A stretch of DNA of 64,000 bases from Bradyrhizobium erythrophlei (GCF_900129425.1 NZ_LT670817.1:2666001-2730000), one strand, 5' to 3'. Shown: positions 49,883-60,908, counted from the first letter of the stretch. Notes: generated by a model not told the origin, from the sequence alone. Translations and numbers: made by a program.

Positions 49883-50266
49883 TCAAATCAGCGCGAGATT
49901 GATGCCGAAAATCAGCACGGCGATCGCGAGCGCCGCCGAAAGCAGCGTCTCCGCACGGGACTGCGGGATCTGGATAACCTCATCGCAATCGATCGCGCGG
50001 CGCCTGCGCTCAAAGGCGAAGCTGCTTCGTGCGATCATGGCGATTCCAATCGCAACCATTGCCAGTCCGGCATAGCGGGTCGCGACCGCGACGAACGCGC
50101 CGGCGTCTTCCGCACGAAGATTGAGTAGGGATCCCCGACCGACCGCATCGACAAAGACGTTCAGCTTGATGATGAAAAATCCAAATGCCGCCACAGCCAG
50201 GCCGGTGCGTATCCAGGCAAGAAAGGTTCGCTCGTTCGGGGCGTGGCTTGTGTAGTTGGCGATCAT
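49883..50266 (-). CDS. DUF202 small membrane protein
   Basis: A 127-residue protein with about three membrane helices. The opening HAPNERTFLAWIRTGLAVA is the DUF202 (YidH-like) signature. An AAGGAG site before 50266 decides the start over a longer frame to 50341. It is the first gene of a pair with the sulfite-oxidase-like gene, 47 bp apart on the same strand. The function of the family is unknown. Confidence 0.88.
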   Translation of the reverse strand: MIANYTSHAPNERTFLAWIRTGLAVAAFGFFIIKLNVFVDAVGRGSLLNLRAEDAGAFVAVATRYAGLAMVAIGIAMIARSSFAFERRRRAIDCDEVIQIPQSRAETLLSAALAIAVLIFGINLALI

Positions 50267-50541
50267 TGAATCTCTCCTTGCGCTGCGAACATCGAGTCCC
50301 GCGGCCGGCGACATTGGCCGTGATCGGTCTGTTGGCTTCACTCCGGTGCGGTGCCTTCCAAATCCCGGTTCATGTTAGCAACGTGGGAGTCCTCACTTCA
50401 GCAATCCAACTCATTGTTTGTCTCTTTCCAATCGAAGCAATCGATGGATGAGACGACCCCGGCGAATGGCTGTGCCGGCTGGTTCGGAGCACGACGCGGC
50501 GGCCTCATTGTCCGGAGCACCGGAGGCGATCACGGGATAGC

Positions 50542-50746
50542 GTGCCGTATCCTGTTTCCGCGCCGCTTGCCGTGAGGATCGATCCCTCCGGGCGGCTCCT
50601 TGACAGTTTCATTGACCTGAATACCCTCAGGTTTTCGCGTTTTCACGTTCCTCCCGGAGGAGGGCAAGTGCCATGGAACGCTCTTGATATCGAAGACCGC
50701 AACCGCGCAGAATCCCTAGGTCGCCGCGGAGAAACGGATCCTCCAG
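50542..50746 (+). pseudogene. Frameshifted PAS-linker remnant upstream of the histidine kinase
   Basis: One frame reads SFIDLNTLRFSRFH and ALDIEDRNRAE, like the end of a PAS domain with its usual DIEDRKRAE tail. It then shifts, and the kinase frame itself continues backwards as VAAEKRILQMVAKGD to a TAG stop at about 50709. The expected joint is within TCCCTAG around 50717-50723. The upstream PAS sensor therefore seems to have been lost by a one- or two-base change. Confidence 0.5.
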
Positions 50747-52729
50747 ATGGTGGCTAAAGGGGATTCGCTCGCTGAACTACTTGATAGCCTATGCCGCCTG
50801 GTGGAGGCACAAGCCGGCGGCGTCCTGGCGTCCATCTTATTGGTGGACGGCGATCACTTGCGGCATGGTGGCGGACCTAGCCTTCCAAAAGCCTATACCG
50901 ATGCCATCGACGGCACGGTGATCGGACCATCAGCGGCTTCCTGCGGCACAGCCGCATACCGTGGCGAACCGGTGATCGTGGAGGACATCGCGACCGACCC
51001 GTTGTGGGCGGACTATCGCGGCTTGGCCTTAGCCCATTCGCTGCGCGCCTGCTGGTCCACACCGATTTTCTCGTCGCAGGGCAAAGTGATTGCGACGTTC
51101 GCGATGTATCATCGCGAGCCGCGCCGGCCGACCCGCCGCGATCGGGAGATCATGGACCAGATCACGTACCTGGCTGGTGTCACGATCCAACAGAACCTGG
51201 CACAGGAAAAGCTGTCGCGAAGCGAGGCTTATCTTGCCGAAGCGCAGAAGCTGACCCACACCGGCATTTGGGTTTGGGATGCCCGGACCCGAAGGGCGCT
51301 CTACTGCTCCGAGGAAATGTTCCGGATTTTCGGATTGGATCCGCAGCAGGACTTGCCGTCTCGCAAGAATTTTCGACAGCGGGTCCACCCCGAGGATCGC
51401 GATTGGGTGGACAAGAGATTTGAGAGATCGATCCGCGAAAGAGTAGATAGCTTCGACGAGTACCGGGTTCTGCTGCCTGACGGAACAGTCAGGCACATCA
51501 ATTCCTCGGGCCATCCGGTTTTCGATGAAGACGGCGGGCTGATCGAGTTTGTTGGTACGGCTGTAGACGTGACAGAACGCAAAGGCGCCGAGCTCGAGCG
51601 CCGCCGCCTGGCGTCATTGGTCGAGCAGGCCGCCGACCTGATGGCGATTGCCGACCTCAGCGGAGGGACGCCGCTGTACCTGAACAAGGCCGGGATGAAA
51701 ATGGTTGGATTCGACAGCTGGGAAGAAGCGAGGTCGAGGCGCGGAATTCACTACATTTTCCCCGCGGACCGTCAGTTCGTGAATGATGTGCTTTGGCCGA
51801 CGGTGCTGGAGAAGGGGTCCTGGTCGGGAGAGATCTGTTTCCGCCATTTCAAGACCGGAGATCCGATCCCGGTGCACTATTCGGCCTTTCGGATCGACGA
51901 TCCGGAGACCGGGCAGCCAGTGAACATCGGGAACGTGTGCCGCGATATCACCGAGCGCAAGCGGGCGGAAGCAAAAGCACGCGAAAACGACCGGCGTTAC
52001 CGCGAGATGCAGACCGAGCTGGCGCATGCGAACCGCGTAGCGGCCATGGGCCAGCTCACGGCTTCGATCGCCCATGAAGTGAACCAGCCGCTGACCGGCG
52101 TCATCACGTACGGCGATGCATGCCTTCGATGGCTCGACGGCGAGGTGCCGCGCATTGACCAGGCACGCAACGCGGTCGAACAGATGATCGGCAGCGCGAG
52201 ACGCGCCAGCGACGTGATTGCGCGCATCCGCGCGCTGTCCAGGAAGGACGCGCTTGAAACAGCGCAACTCGACATCAACAAAGCCATCGACGACGTCATC
52301 ACGCTGATCCGCGAGGAAATCAACGTTCACGGCGTATCTCTGCAGCTCGACCTCGGGGCTTCGCTTCCACCCGTCGATGGCGACCGCATCCAGCTGCAGC
52401 AGGTTATCATGAATCTTCTGATGAACGGCATCCAGGCCACGAGTCGGGTGACAGGCCGTCCTCGCGAACTGCGGATACAAACGCTCGAGCACGGGTCCGA
52501 TCAGATACGTGTCGCGGTGGAGGATTCCGGCCCCGGAATCGAGCCGGAAAATATCGACCGGGTGTTCAAAGCCTTCTACACGACCAAGCCGGACGGTATC
52601 GGCATGGGGCTGTCGATCTGCCGTTCAATCGTGGAAGCCCACGGGGGACGGTTGTGGGCCACGGCAAACGTGCCCCACGGTGCCACGTTTCAGTTCACCC
52701 TGCCGGTGAACGCAGACACTGCGCCGTGA
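50747..52729 (+). CDS. GAF-PAS-PAS sensor histidine kinase
   Basis: A 660-residue soluble kinase. An N-terminal GAF domain (about 5-145: GTVIGPSAASCGTAAYRGEP and SLRACWSTPIFSSQGKVIAT) is followed by two PAS domains (about 160-285 and 290-405, each ending in DVTERK or DITERKR), the H-box SIAHEVNQPLTGVITYGDAC with His443, and an ATPase domain with VIMNLLMNGIQA and EDSGPGI...GIGMGLSICRSIVE. Family tails upstream of the ATG show it once began further 5'. No response regulator is adjacent, so its partner is unknown. ATG at 50747 is the first usable start. Confidence 0.9.
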   Translation: MVAKGDSLAELLDSLCRLVEAQAGGVLASILLVDGDHLRHGGGPSLPKAYTDAIDGTVIGPSAASCGTAAYRGEPVIVEDIATDPLWADYRGLALAHSLRACWSTPIFSSQGKVIATFAMYHREPRRPTRRDREIMDQITYLAGVTIQQNLAQEKLSRSEAYLAEAQKLTHTGIWVWDARTRRALYCSEEMFRIFGLDPQQDLPSRKNFRQRVHPEDRDWVDKRFERSIRERVDSFDEYRVLLPDGTVRHINSSGHPVFDEDGGLIEFVGTAVDVTERKGAELERRRLASLVEQAADLMAIADLSGGTPLYLNKAGMKMVGFDSWEEARSRRGIHYIFPADRQFVNDVLWPTVLEKGSWSGEICFRHFKTGDPIPVHYSAFRIDDPETGQPVNIGNVCRDITERKRAEAKARENDRRYREMQTELAHANRVAAMGQLTASIAHEVNQPLTGVITYGDACLRWLDGEVPRIDQARNAVEQMIGSARRASDVIARIRALSRKDALETAQLDINKAIDDVITLIREEINVHGVSLQLDLGASLPPVDGDRIQLQQVIMNLLMNGIQATSRVTGRPRELRIQTLEHGSDQIRVAVEDSGPGIEPENIDRVFKAFYTTKPDGIGMGLSICRSIVEAHGGRLWATANVPHGATFQFTLPVNADTAP

Positions 52730-52750
52730 GTTGCGATCTACTCCGCGGCC

Positions 52751-53158
52751 TTAGATCGGCAAGATGCTGATGCGGAGCCGGGTGGCTGCCTGTCTCATCG
52801 CCTCGTCGAGTGTCGCGAGGGTCGAATGGCTCGTCATGGACAGATGAACGTACGCAGCATCGTACAGCGTCAAACCCTGATTCTCGGAGAACTCTATCAA
52901 AGCGAAAAGCTCGTCCATCTCAATTGGCGGCTCGATCGCAACATCCAGACGTGCAAGCTCAGCCGAAATCTGCGCAAGACGTCCGGGATCGATTCTTTTT
53001 CGTCGAACGGCCATCAACAAAGCGTTGCCGATTTCCACCGGCCAGTGCGCGGGCACGGTTACCCGATTGGTCGCGAGTACTTCGTTCAATTCCGAAGCAG
53101 AAAAGCCTGGCTCGTTCAGAAGCCAGGAAATGGCCATCGATGCGTCAAGGACGATCAA
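52751..53158 (-). CDS. VapC-type PIN-domain ribonuclease toxin
   Basis: A 135-residue PIN protein. The acidic site is complete: Asp5 in MIVLDASMAISWLL, Glu in WPVEIGNALL, Asp in GLTLYDAAYVHL and Asp in LATLDEAM. Such toxins cut RNA and are held by a partner antitoxin. Its ATG overlaps the stop of the upstream antitoxin (bases 53155-53158), the standard arrangement. The RNA target is unknown. Confidence 0.92.
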   Translation of the reverse strand: MIVLDASMAISWLLNEPGFSASELNEVLATNRVTVPAHWPVEIGNALLMAVRRKRIDPGRLAQISAELARLDVAIEPPIEMDELFALIEFSENQGLTLYDAAYVHLSMTSHSTLATLDEAMRQAATRLRISILPI

Positions 53159-53433
53159 TGGCGCCCCTCATTGATCCACCCTTTGATCTCGTCCTGCGTC
53201 GCACCGACATTCAACTCGCCCGCAATTTGCTGGAGGCGCGCAACAACTTTCCGGCGCTGCTCTATTTGCTCCGGCATCAATTCCTCGCTCAGCGATTGTT
53301 TGTTCTCGCGTATCAATCGCGCCACGGGAACACCGTCGCGGGTGAGGACCACGTCATCTCCCGTCGACTCGATCTCAGCTACAAGCTCGTTGAGTTGTGT
53401 CTTCGCTTCTGTAATGGCCACATGCTTCATCAT
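53155..53433 (-). CDS. Phd/YefM-type antitoxin
   Basis: A 92-residue protein. MKHVAITEAKTQLNELVAEI and DDVVLTRDGVPVARLI are the Phd/YefM DNA-binding antitoxin pattern; the C-terminal half is the toxin-binding tail. It sits upstream of vapC with overlapping ends. Its start is one base from the methylmalonyl-CoA mutase stop, so its mRNA is probably shared with that gene. Either of the two consecutive ATG codons may be used. Confidence 0.9.
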   Translation of the reverse strand: MMKHVAITEAKTQLNELVAEIESTGDDVVLTRDGVPVARLIRENKQSLSEELMPEQIEQRRKVVARLQQIAGELNVGATQDEIKGWINEGRH

Positions 53434-53434
53434 C

Positions 53435-55591
<2,157 letters not shown>

Positions 55592-55605
55592 TTAGTGGCC
55601 TCGTT

Positions 55606-55694
55606 CGTCATGGCCGGACTTGTCCCGGCCATCCACGTCTTGCCTTTTGAACGAGAGAAAGACGTGGATGCCCGGGACAAGCCCAGGCATGACG
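55606..55694. repeat. Long palindromic repeat, family B
   Basis: Two 36-bp arms, CGTCATGGCCGGACTTGTCC...CACGTCTT (55606-55641) and AAGACGTGG...GGCATGACG (55659-55694), pair with a few mismatches around a 17-nt loop. Same family as 394-489. It lies just before scpA on the upstream side. Confidence 0.85.
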
Positions 55695-55737
55695 GGTTTG
55701 ATGGCGAGCATATCATAGCCAATTCTGTTGGCCGCCA

Positions 55738-56202
55738 TCAATCATGGTCCGGATGCTGGTGGCTGACGATGCCGCCAAGCTTGTCCGGACCGTAGTTCTG
55801 CAGCGTGGTCTGGCTCGGCATGTTGGCGATCGACACCACCCAGCCGAGCCGGGATTCGGTCCCGAATTGTTGCATCGGCACCACCCGGTCCGGGCGGTCG
55901 AAGGCCCCGGTCATGATCTCGATTCGGGGCCCGTCGATGCGGCGAAAGCTGAGCGGTGTGCCGCAATCCCTGCAGAAGTCGCGCTCGGCGATCGAGGAGG
56001 AGCGGAACGCGGCCGGCTTGCCGCGCGTCCAAGCGAAATCGCCGCGGTCGATGTCGGCCCACGATGCGAACGGCGCGCCGGAGGCCTTCTGGCACATCCG
56101 GCAATGACAGATGCTGACCTTCACCGGGACCGCCGACACCGCAAAGCGGATGGCGCCGCATTGGCACCCGCCGGTCAGCACAGGTTTGGTCGCCGCGGTC
56201 AT
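55738..56202 (-). CDS. GFA/CENP-V family zinc protein
   Basis: A 154-residue protein of the glutathione-dependent formaldehyde-activating (GFA) family. The zinc cysteines are seen in GGCQCGAIRF, CHCRMCQKASG and FCRDCGTPL. Most members are uncharacterised; formaldehyde activation is known only for Gfa. Its ATG overlaps the mutase small-subunit stop (ATGA at 56199-56202), so it is translated with it. Any link to methylmalonyl-CoA metabolism is conjecture. Confidence 0.9.
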   Translation of the reverse strand: MTAATKPVLTGGCQCGAIRFAVSAVPVKVSICHCRMCQKASGAPFASWADIDRGDFAWTRGKPAAFRSSSIAERDFCRDCGTPLSFRRIDGPRIEIMTGAFDRPDRVVPMQQFGTESRLGWVVSIANMPSQTTLQNYGPDKLGGIVSHQHPDHD

Positions 56203-58205
56203 GTCTGCTCCATCAGCCGCCAGGCTTCCTGCAACGCCGCCAGCGCGTCGCCGCCGGCAAAGACGAAATCGTGAACGCCGGCGGCACGGAGCGCGGCTTC
56301 CTGCTCGCCGGGCCGCCCTGCCAGATAGATATGCTTTGCTCCGGCGGCTTGAAGGGCCCCGGCGGCCGCCGCTGCCTGCCCGGCGTAGACTTTGTCGGAC
56401 GAGCACAGGCAGACCAGATCAGCGCCGGAAGCCTTGAAGGCGGCGGTGAGATCCTTCACCTCTCCCGAAGGGAGAGGTCGCTCCTGCGCCGAAGGCGCGG
56501 GAGCGGGTGAGGGGTTACGGTCCAAAGCAAGCGCAAGTGCCCCCTCACCCGACCCCTGCGGGGTCGACCTCTCCCCGGAGGGGAGAGGTGAAGAAAGGGA
56601 CGGCAGGAACTCCACAGCCTCGATGCCGCCGGTCTCGAAGAAGCTCTTCGCAAACGTAGCCCGCGCGGTGAAGTCGGCGGGCGTTCCGAGATTGGCGAGA
56701 AACACCTTTGGCCGCGCGCCCTTCTCCTTCAGAATTTGATCGGAGCGGTCGCGCAGGCGCTCGAACGGCGCTGCCAGCCGCATCGGCAACAGCGCGTCGA
56801 ATTTGATCGCGGCCTCGCCTGAGGGCGCGAGCGCCGCCGGTTTCGCGTCGAGCACCGCGACGTGCGCTTCATGCAGATTGGGAAATTCGGTGGCACCGGT
56901 CAGAACTTCCTTGCGCCTGGCGATGTTGGCTTCGCGCACCGCCCGCGTTGCCGCGACCTTGCGCTGGATCAGGCCCTGCTCAAGGGCAGGGAATACGCCG
57001 CCGGCGTTTTCGATTTCCTGAAACAGCGACCACGCGGCTTCGCACAGCGCCTGCGTCAGGGCTTCGATGCCGCCGGAGCCGGCGGCCGGATCGGACACCT
57101 TGGCGAGATTGGATTCCTCCAGCAGCACCAGTTGCGTGTTGCGGGCCACGCGCCGCGCGAACGGATCGGGCAATCCCAGCGCCAGCGTATGCGGCAGCAC
57201 GGTGACGGCGTTGGCGCCGCCGAGGCCTGCGGAGAATGTCGCGATGGTCGCGCGCAGCATGTTCACGTAAGCGTCGCGCTGCGTCAGCATCCGCCAGGCG
57301 GTCTCAGCGGCGATGAAGACGGGTTTGGGCACAAGGCCGCAAGCCTGTTCGATGCGCGCCCACAATAGTCGCAGCGCGCGGAATTTCGCCATGGTGAGGA
57401 ATTGATCGGCGTCGGCGCTGAGGCGAAACGACAGCGCGGTGCGGGCAACGTCGAGCGCGATACCGCCGGCTTCCAGCATGCGCAGATAGGCGACCGCGAG
57501 CGCCAGCGCGAACGCAAGTTCCTGCGCTTCCGATCCACCGGCGTCATGAACCGGGCGGCCGTCCGCTAGCACGAACGGACCCTTGAAGCCGCGCCCCATG
57601 AGGTCGCCGACCACCTTCGCGAACGGTCTCTCCATGTTGGGCCACGGTGCCGGCGCCGCGCCCCGCACGGCCATGGTGCTGAGCGCCTGATAGTTGAAGC
57701 GGATATCGACCTTCGCCGGGTCGATGCCGCGGGCCTCGATGAGATCGGCGAGATTCGTGCCGGCATTCTGGCGTCCCAGCACCGGATTGAGCACGATCGA
57801 GATTCCGGCATCCAAAAACACGCCGTCAAACAGCCAAGCCAGCGTTTCCGGGGCCGCGTCGGCGACCCCGAAACCCCGCGCGCCCGGCCCGCCGGCAAAT
57901 TCAAATTCCAGCCCGGTGGCGCCGTTCTCCAGGTCATGCAGCGCCTGCGCATTCGCCTGCGCCGCGTCGGGATGATCGATCCGCTGCACGATCTGCCACG
58001 GCGCGGCGGCAGGCCTTCCTGCGATCGGGGCGGCATCGCGCGCCCGCGGATAGATCGGCTCGATCTTCAGGGCATCATAGGTCTTGCCGACCAGCTTTTC
58101 GAACGGCGCGCCCTTCAGCACGCCGTCGACCAGCTTGCGCCAGTCGTCATAGGTCGCCGGCGCGAAATCAGCCGATAACCGCAGGTCGTCGGTTGCAGAT
58201 GTCAT
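56199..58205 (-). CDS. mutA: Methylmalonyl-CoA mutase, small subunit, with in-frame repeat insertion
   Basis: A 668-residue non-catalytic partner of the large subunit. Family sequence is seen at FAPATYDDWRKLVDGVLKG, VDIRFNYQALSTMAVRG and SGGIEALTQALCEAAW. The C-terminal part is a degenerate cobalamin-like fold ending ASGADLVCLCSSDKVYAGQA. Residues about 538-583 are not family sequence: they translate a 138-bp palindromic repeat (56455-56592). The frame is intact, so the subunit is probably made. The start at 58205 is preferred to 58253. The GFA gene overlaps its stop; folK lies about 100 bp upstream. Confidence 0.93.
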   Translation of the reverse strand: MTSATDDLRLSADFAPATYDDWRKLVDGVLKGAPFEKLVGKTYDALKIEPIYPRARDAAPIAGRPAAAPWQIVQRIDHPDAAQANAQALHDLENGATGLEFEFAGGPGARGFGVADAAPETLAWLFDGVFLDAGISIVLNPVLGRQNAGTNLADLIEARGIDPAKVDIRFNYQALSTMAVRGAAPAPWPNMERPFAKVVGDLMGRGFKGPFVLADGRPVHDAGGSEAQELAFALALAVAYLRMLEAGGIALDVARTALSFRLSADADQFLTMAKFRALRLLWARIEQACGLVPKPVFIAAETAWRMLTQRDAYVNMLRATIATFSAGLGGANAVTVLPHTLALGLPDPFARRVARNTQLVLLEESNLAKVSDPAAGSGGIEALTQALCEAAWSLFQEIENAGGVFPALEQGLIQRKVAATRAVREANIARRKEVLTGATEFPNLHEAHVAVLDAKPAALAPSGEAAIKFDALLPMRLAAPFERLRDRSDQILKEKGARPKVFLANLGTPADFTARATFAKSFFETGGIEAVEFLPSLSSPLPSGERSTPQGSGEGALALALDRNPSPAPAPSAQERPLPSGEVKDLTAAFKASGADLVCLCSSDKVYAGQAAAAAGALQAAGAKHIYLAGRPGEQEAALRAAGVHDFVFAGGDALAALQEAWRLMEQT
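56455..56592 (-). repeat. Palindromic repeat, family A, in frame inside mutA
   Basis: TTCACCTCTCCC at 56455-56466 and GGGAGAGGTGAA at 56581-56592 are exact inverted repeats. The element is 138 bp, exactly 46 codons. Inner hairpins (CTCTCCC-GAA-GGGAGAG; CCTCTCCCC-GG-AGGGGAGAGG type) are visible at both ends. In the gene it reads RPLPSGEVKD at one end, close to RPPPQAGEVRND in dnaE2. Confidence 0.88.
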
Positions 58206-58307
58206 TGCGCAGGATGCTCCCAAGAGCCGTTTTTGATGCTCCGAAATTGCCACGTACCGGTGGCCAAGCCAAACAGTTGTTTTGGGCGCGGGAGGGCGGT
58301 TCTTCGG

Positions 58308-58799
58308 TCAGCCCAGGTCGGGCAACCGCTCGATTCCCGCAGTTGGCAGTTGCGCCAGCGCGGCGGTAATGCTGCGTCCCGCAATGAGACGATCGGGCGC
58401 GATTTCCGCGAGCGGCACCAGCACGAAGGCACGCTCGAACAGGCGAGGGTGCGGCAGCGTCAGTTCCGGCTTTTGAATCGAAACGTCGTCATAGGCGATC
58501 AGATCGAGATCGAGGGTGCGCGGACCCCAGCGCCGTTCACTGGCGCGGTCGCGGCCGAACCTGGCTTCGATCTTGTGCAGCGTAAACAGCAGTGCGTGCG
58601 GATCGAGGCTGGTTTCGATTTCGATGCAGGCGTTGATAAAGCGGGCTTGCTGTTCATCGCCCCACGGCGGCGTGGCGTAATCCGACGACCGCGCCAGCAG
58701 CGCCGCCTGCATCATGCCGCAGATATTGGGGATCGCCTTTTGAAATGTCGCGCGGACGTCGCCGACATTGCCGCCCAGCGCGATCAGGACGTCAGCCAT
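58308..58799 (-). CDS. folK: HPPK, 6-hydroxymethyl-dihydropterin pyrophosphokinase
   Basis: A 163-residue folate-pathway enzyme using ATP to pyrophosphorylate the pterin before DHPS. Seen: ALGGNVGD at the start, the ARFGRDRASERRWGPRTLDL stretch and DLDLIAYD, all hallmark. It overlaps folB by 8 bases and is third in the order folP-folB-folK on this strand. Confidence 0.95.
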   Translation of the reverse strand: MADVLIALGGNVGDVRATFQKAIPNICGMMQAALLARSSDYATPPWGDEQQARFINACIEIETSLDPHALLFTLHKIEARFGRDRASERRWGPRTLDLDLIAYDDVSIQKPELTLPHPRLFERAFVLVPLAEIAPDRLIAGRSITAALAQLPTAGIERLPDLG

Positions 58800-59172
58800 G
58801 AGTTGGCGCTTGGCGTGTGCGAGTCAGGATCACGCCGACATCGTCGAAAATCGCGGCGATCGGGGCGTGCGGCTTGTGAACGGTGACCTTGATCGCGCTG
58901 GTGCGAGGAAACGCCGCGAGGATGGCGTCAGCAACAGCGCCGGCCGCCCGTTCCAGCAATTTGTAATTGGCATCATTGAAGGCCGCCGTTGCCGTCGCGA
59001 CCACATTGGAATAGGACACGGTATCGGCGAGGCGATCGGTGCGCGAGGATTCCGACAGATCGACCGACAGTTCGAGGTCGATCACGAAGCGCTGCCCGAC
59101 CTCGGTTTCATGTTCCATGACGCCATGGCGGGCATGGATAACGACGCCGGTGATGAAGATGGTATCGGTCAT
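58792..59172 (-). CDS. folB: Dihydroneopterin aldolase
   Basis: A 126-residue folate-pathway enzyme. ITGVVIHARHGVMEHETEVG carries the family start, SYSNVVATATAAFND and LLERAAGAVADAIL the substrate region (catalytic Lys is in the VTVHKPHAPI segment). The start at 59172 overlaps the folP stop as ATGA. Family and place in the operon leave little doubt. Confidence 0.93.
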   Translation of the reverse strand: MTDTIFITGVVIHARHGVMEHETEVGQRFVIDLELSVDLSESSRTDRLADTVSYSNVVATATAAFNDANYKLLERAAGAVADAILAAFPRTSAIKVTVHKPHAPIAAIFDDVGVILTRTRQAPTHG

Positions 59173-60026
59173 CGCTTGTCCCAAATCGCCGCCGCCACGC
59201 GCAGCGCCTGTACGGTTTCCGACACATCGTGGGTCCGGATGATCCGCGCGCCGCCTTTTGCCGCCGCCAGATGCGCCGCGATCGAACCGCCCAGACGCTG
59301 ATCCGGCTCCGACGGCACGATCGAACTGATAAAGCGCTTGCGCGAAGCGCCGACCAGCAGCGGCAGCCCGAAGGCGCCGAGTTCATCCAGCCGGGCCAGC
59401 GCCGTCAGGCTCTGCTCGGGGGTCTTGCCAAAGCCAATGCCGGGATCGAGCACGATATTTCCACGTGAAACGCCCGCCTTGTCCGCGATCTCGAGCGAAC
59501 GCGCAAAGAAGGCGGCGATATCCTTCATGATGTCGATGTCGGCATCGACGTTGCAGCGATTGTGCATGATGATGACAGGCGAATGCCGCGCCGCCAACAG
59601 CGTGGCCATGTCGGGGTCGCGCTGCAGGCCCCAGACGTCGTTGGCGATCACTGCACCCGCATCGAGCGCCCATGCCACGACCGCCGATTTCATGCTGTCG
59701 ATCGACACGGGAGCGCCGAGCGAAACGACCTCGGCCAGGATCGGCTGCAACCGGCTCAGCTCTTCGTCGGCCGAGATCGGCTGCGCGCCATAGGGCCGGG
59801 TCGATTCCGCGCCGATGTCGATGATGTCGGCGCCTTCGGCGATCATGCGGCGAGCCTGGGCCAGCGCGCGCTCCGGCGCGACAAACCGCCCGCCATCGGA
59901 AAATGAGTCCGGCGTAACGTTCAGGACGCCCATCACGGCCGGATACGACCGGGACAAAAGTGCGGGCAATACCGGATGATCTGCCGGGGTGGCCAGTGGG
60001 GCGGGTCTGGACGTGGTCGCGATCAT
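59169..60026 (-). CDS. folP: Dihydropteroate synthase
   Basis: A 285-residue enzyme joining the pterin to p-aminobenzoate, the sulfonamide target. Seen: MGVLNVTPDSFSDGGRF (first signature), IIDIGAESTRPYGA, the phosphate strand NRCNVDADI, and GVSRGNIVLDPGIGFGKT near the end, with VGASRKRFI. The first gene of the folate trio. It starts about 20 residues before the core, a normal extension. Confidence 0.96.
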   Translation of the reverse strand: MIATTSRPAPLATPADHPVLPALLSRSYPAVMGVLNVTPDSFSDGGRFVAPERALAQARRMIAEGADIIDIGAESTRPYGAQPISADEELSRLQPILAEVVSLGAPVSIDSMKSAVVAWALDAGAVIANDVWGLQRDPDMATLLAARHSPVIIMHNRCNVDADIDIMKDIAAFFARSLEIADKAGVSRGNIVLDPGIGFGKTPEQSLTALARLDELGAFGLPLLVGASRKRFISSIVPSEPDQRLGGSIAAHLAAAKGGARIIRTHDVSETVQALRVAAAIWDKR

Positions 60027-60110
60027 GCCGTCGCTTTGCGCGGTCCGTGCATGGGAGTCAAGATGCGGGGCGCGGCGGCCGGTGTGCCGGTCGAGCGGCT
60101 TCCGAGCGGT

Positions 60111-60527
60111 CTAATAGGTGATCTTGGGCTGCAGCTTGCGGGCCTGCGCGATCAGTTGCTCGACCGACTTTTCCGAAGGCAGGACGCGGACGAGTTTGCG
60201 CTTGGTATTCACTTCCTTCATGTTCTGCGCCAGCCGGGCCGGATTGCGAAGCGCAAGCTCGCGAACCGTGGTGACGCCGGCGGCGCGCACCAAACCGACC
60301 TTTGCCTTGCCCATGCCGGGAATCCGCATGTAGTCCGAAACATTGGCCCATTCGAGCAGTTGCTGCTCGCTGATGCCGGTCTTCGCCGCGAGCTCTTTAC
60401 GCCCCTTGACGGTGCGGGCGGCCTCAAGCAACCGATCCGTGGTGCGAATACCCAGCGATTTCAGTTTCGATGCGGAGTAGGCGGTCAAGCCGTCAATATC
60501 GGAAATTGGATATGTCATGATACTCAA
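60111..60527 (-). CDS. DUF4332 helix-hairpin-helix protein
   Basis: A 138-residue small helical protein with two helix-hairpin-helix-like parts: LTAYSASKLKSLGIRTTDRL and YMRIPGMGKAKVGLVRAAGV. The second is typical of DNA-binding repair-like folds; the family (DUF4332) has no set function. A second ATG is four codons in. It is 84 bp upstream of folP on the same strand. Confidence 0.83.
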   Translation of the reverse strand: MSIMTYPISDIDGLTAYSASKLKSLGIRTTDRLLEAARTVKGRKELAAKTGISEQQLLEWANVSDYMRIPGMGKAKVGLVRAAGVTTVRELALRNPARLAQNMKEVNTKRKLVRVLPSEKSVEQLIAQARKLQPKITY

Positions 60528-60542
60528 TATGAAAAAGGTGCT

Positions 60543-60908
60543 TTAAGCGAACTGACGGAGGCCCGGCGTCCCTGCAATGATCTCGCCCATTTGATCCGCT
60601 CCGATTTTGTCGCGGCCGAACTTGAAAAGTTCACGGGCAACGTTCTGAATCTCGCCCATGCCCAGACCGAGACCCATCAGTTTGGTGCCGAGCGCCATCA
60701 GGCCGCCGCCCATCAATTTACCGAGACCCCCGCCATTGCTGGACGCCGCGATCGCCGCTTCCGCGCCGGGAATTTTGTCGATCAATGCCTGAACTTTGTC
60801 GGAGGGGCCCTCTTTGCGAAGAAAGCCCAGGATGATGCCGATGGTTTTTTCGGCTACAGCATTCTCGATGCCGGCTTTGACCGCCAGCGTCCCAATCAGT
60901 TCGTCCAT
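60543..60908 (-). CDS. Small glycine-rich helical protein, perhaps DUF2267-like
   Basis: A 121-residue protein. DELIGTLAVKAGIENAVAEK starts a helical domain; the centre is glycine- and methionine-rich (GGGLGKLMGGGLMALGTKLM). The family could be DUF2267 or a relative, but I am not sure. Start 60908 is preferred because GGCGGGG lies upstream and the conserved part begins there; the frame continues open for 150 codons upstream without family sequence. It is 15 bp upstream of the DUF4332 gene, same strand. Confidence 0.7.
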   Translation of the reverse strand: MDELIGTLAVKAGIENAVAEKTIGIILGFLRKEGPSDKVQALIDKIPGAEAAIAASSNGGGLGKLMGGGLMALGTKLMGLGLGMGEIQNVARELFKFGRDKIGADQMGEIIAGTPGLRQFA

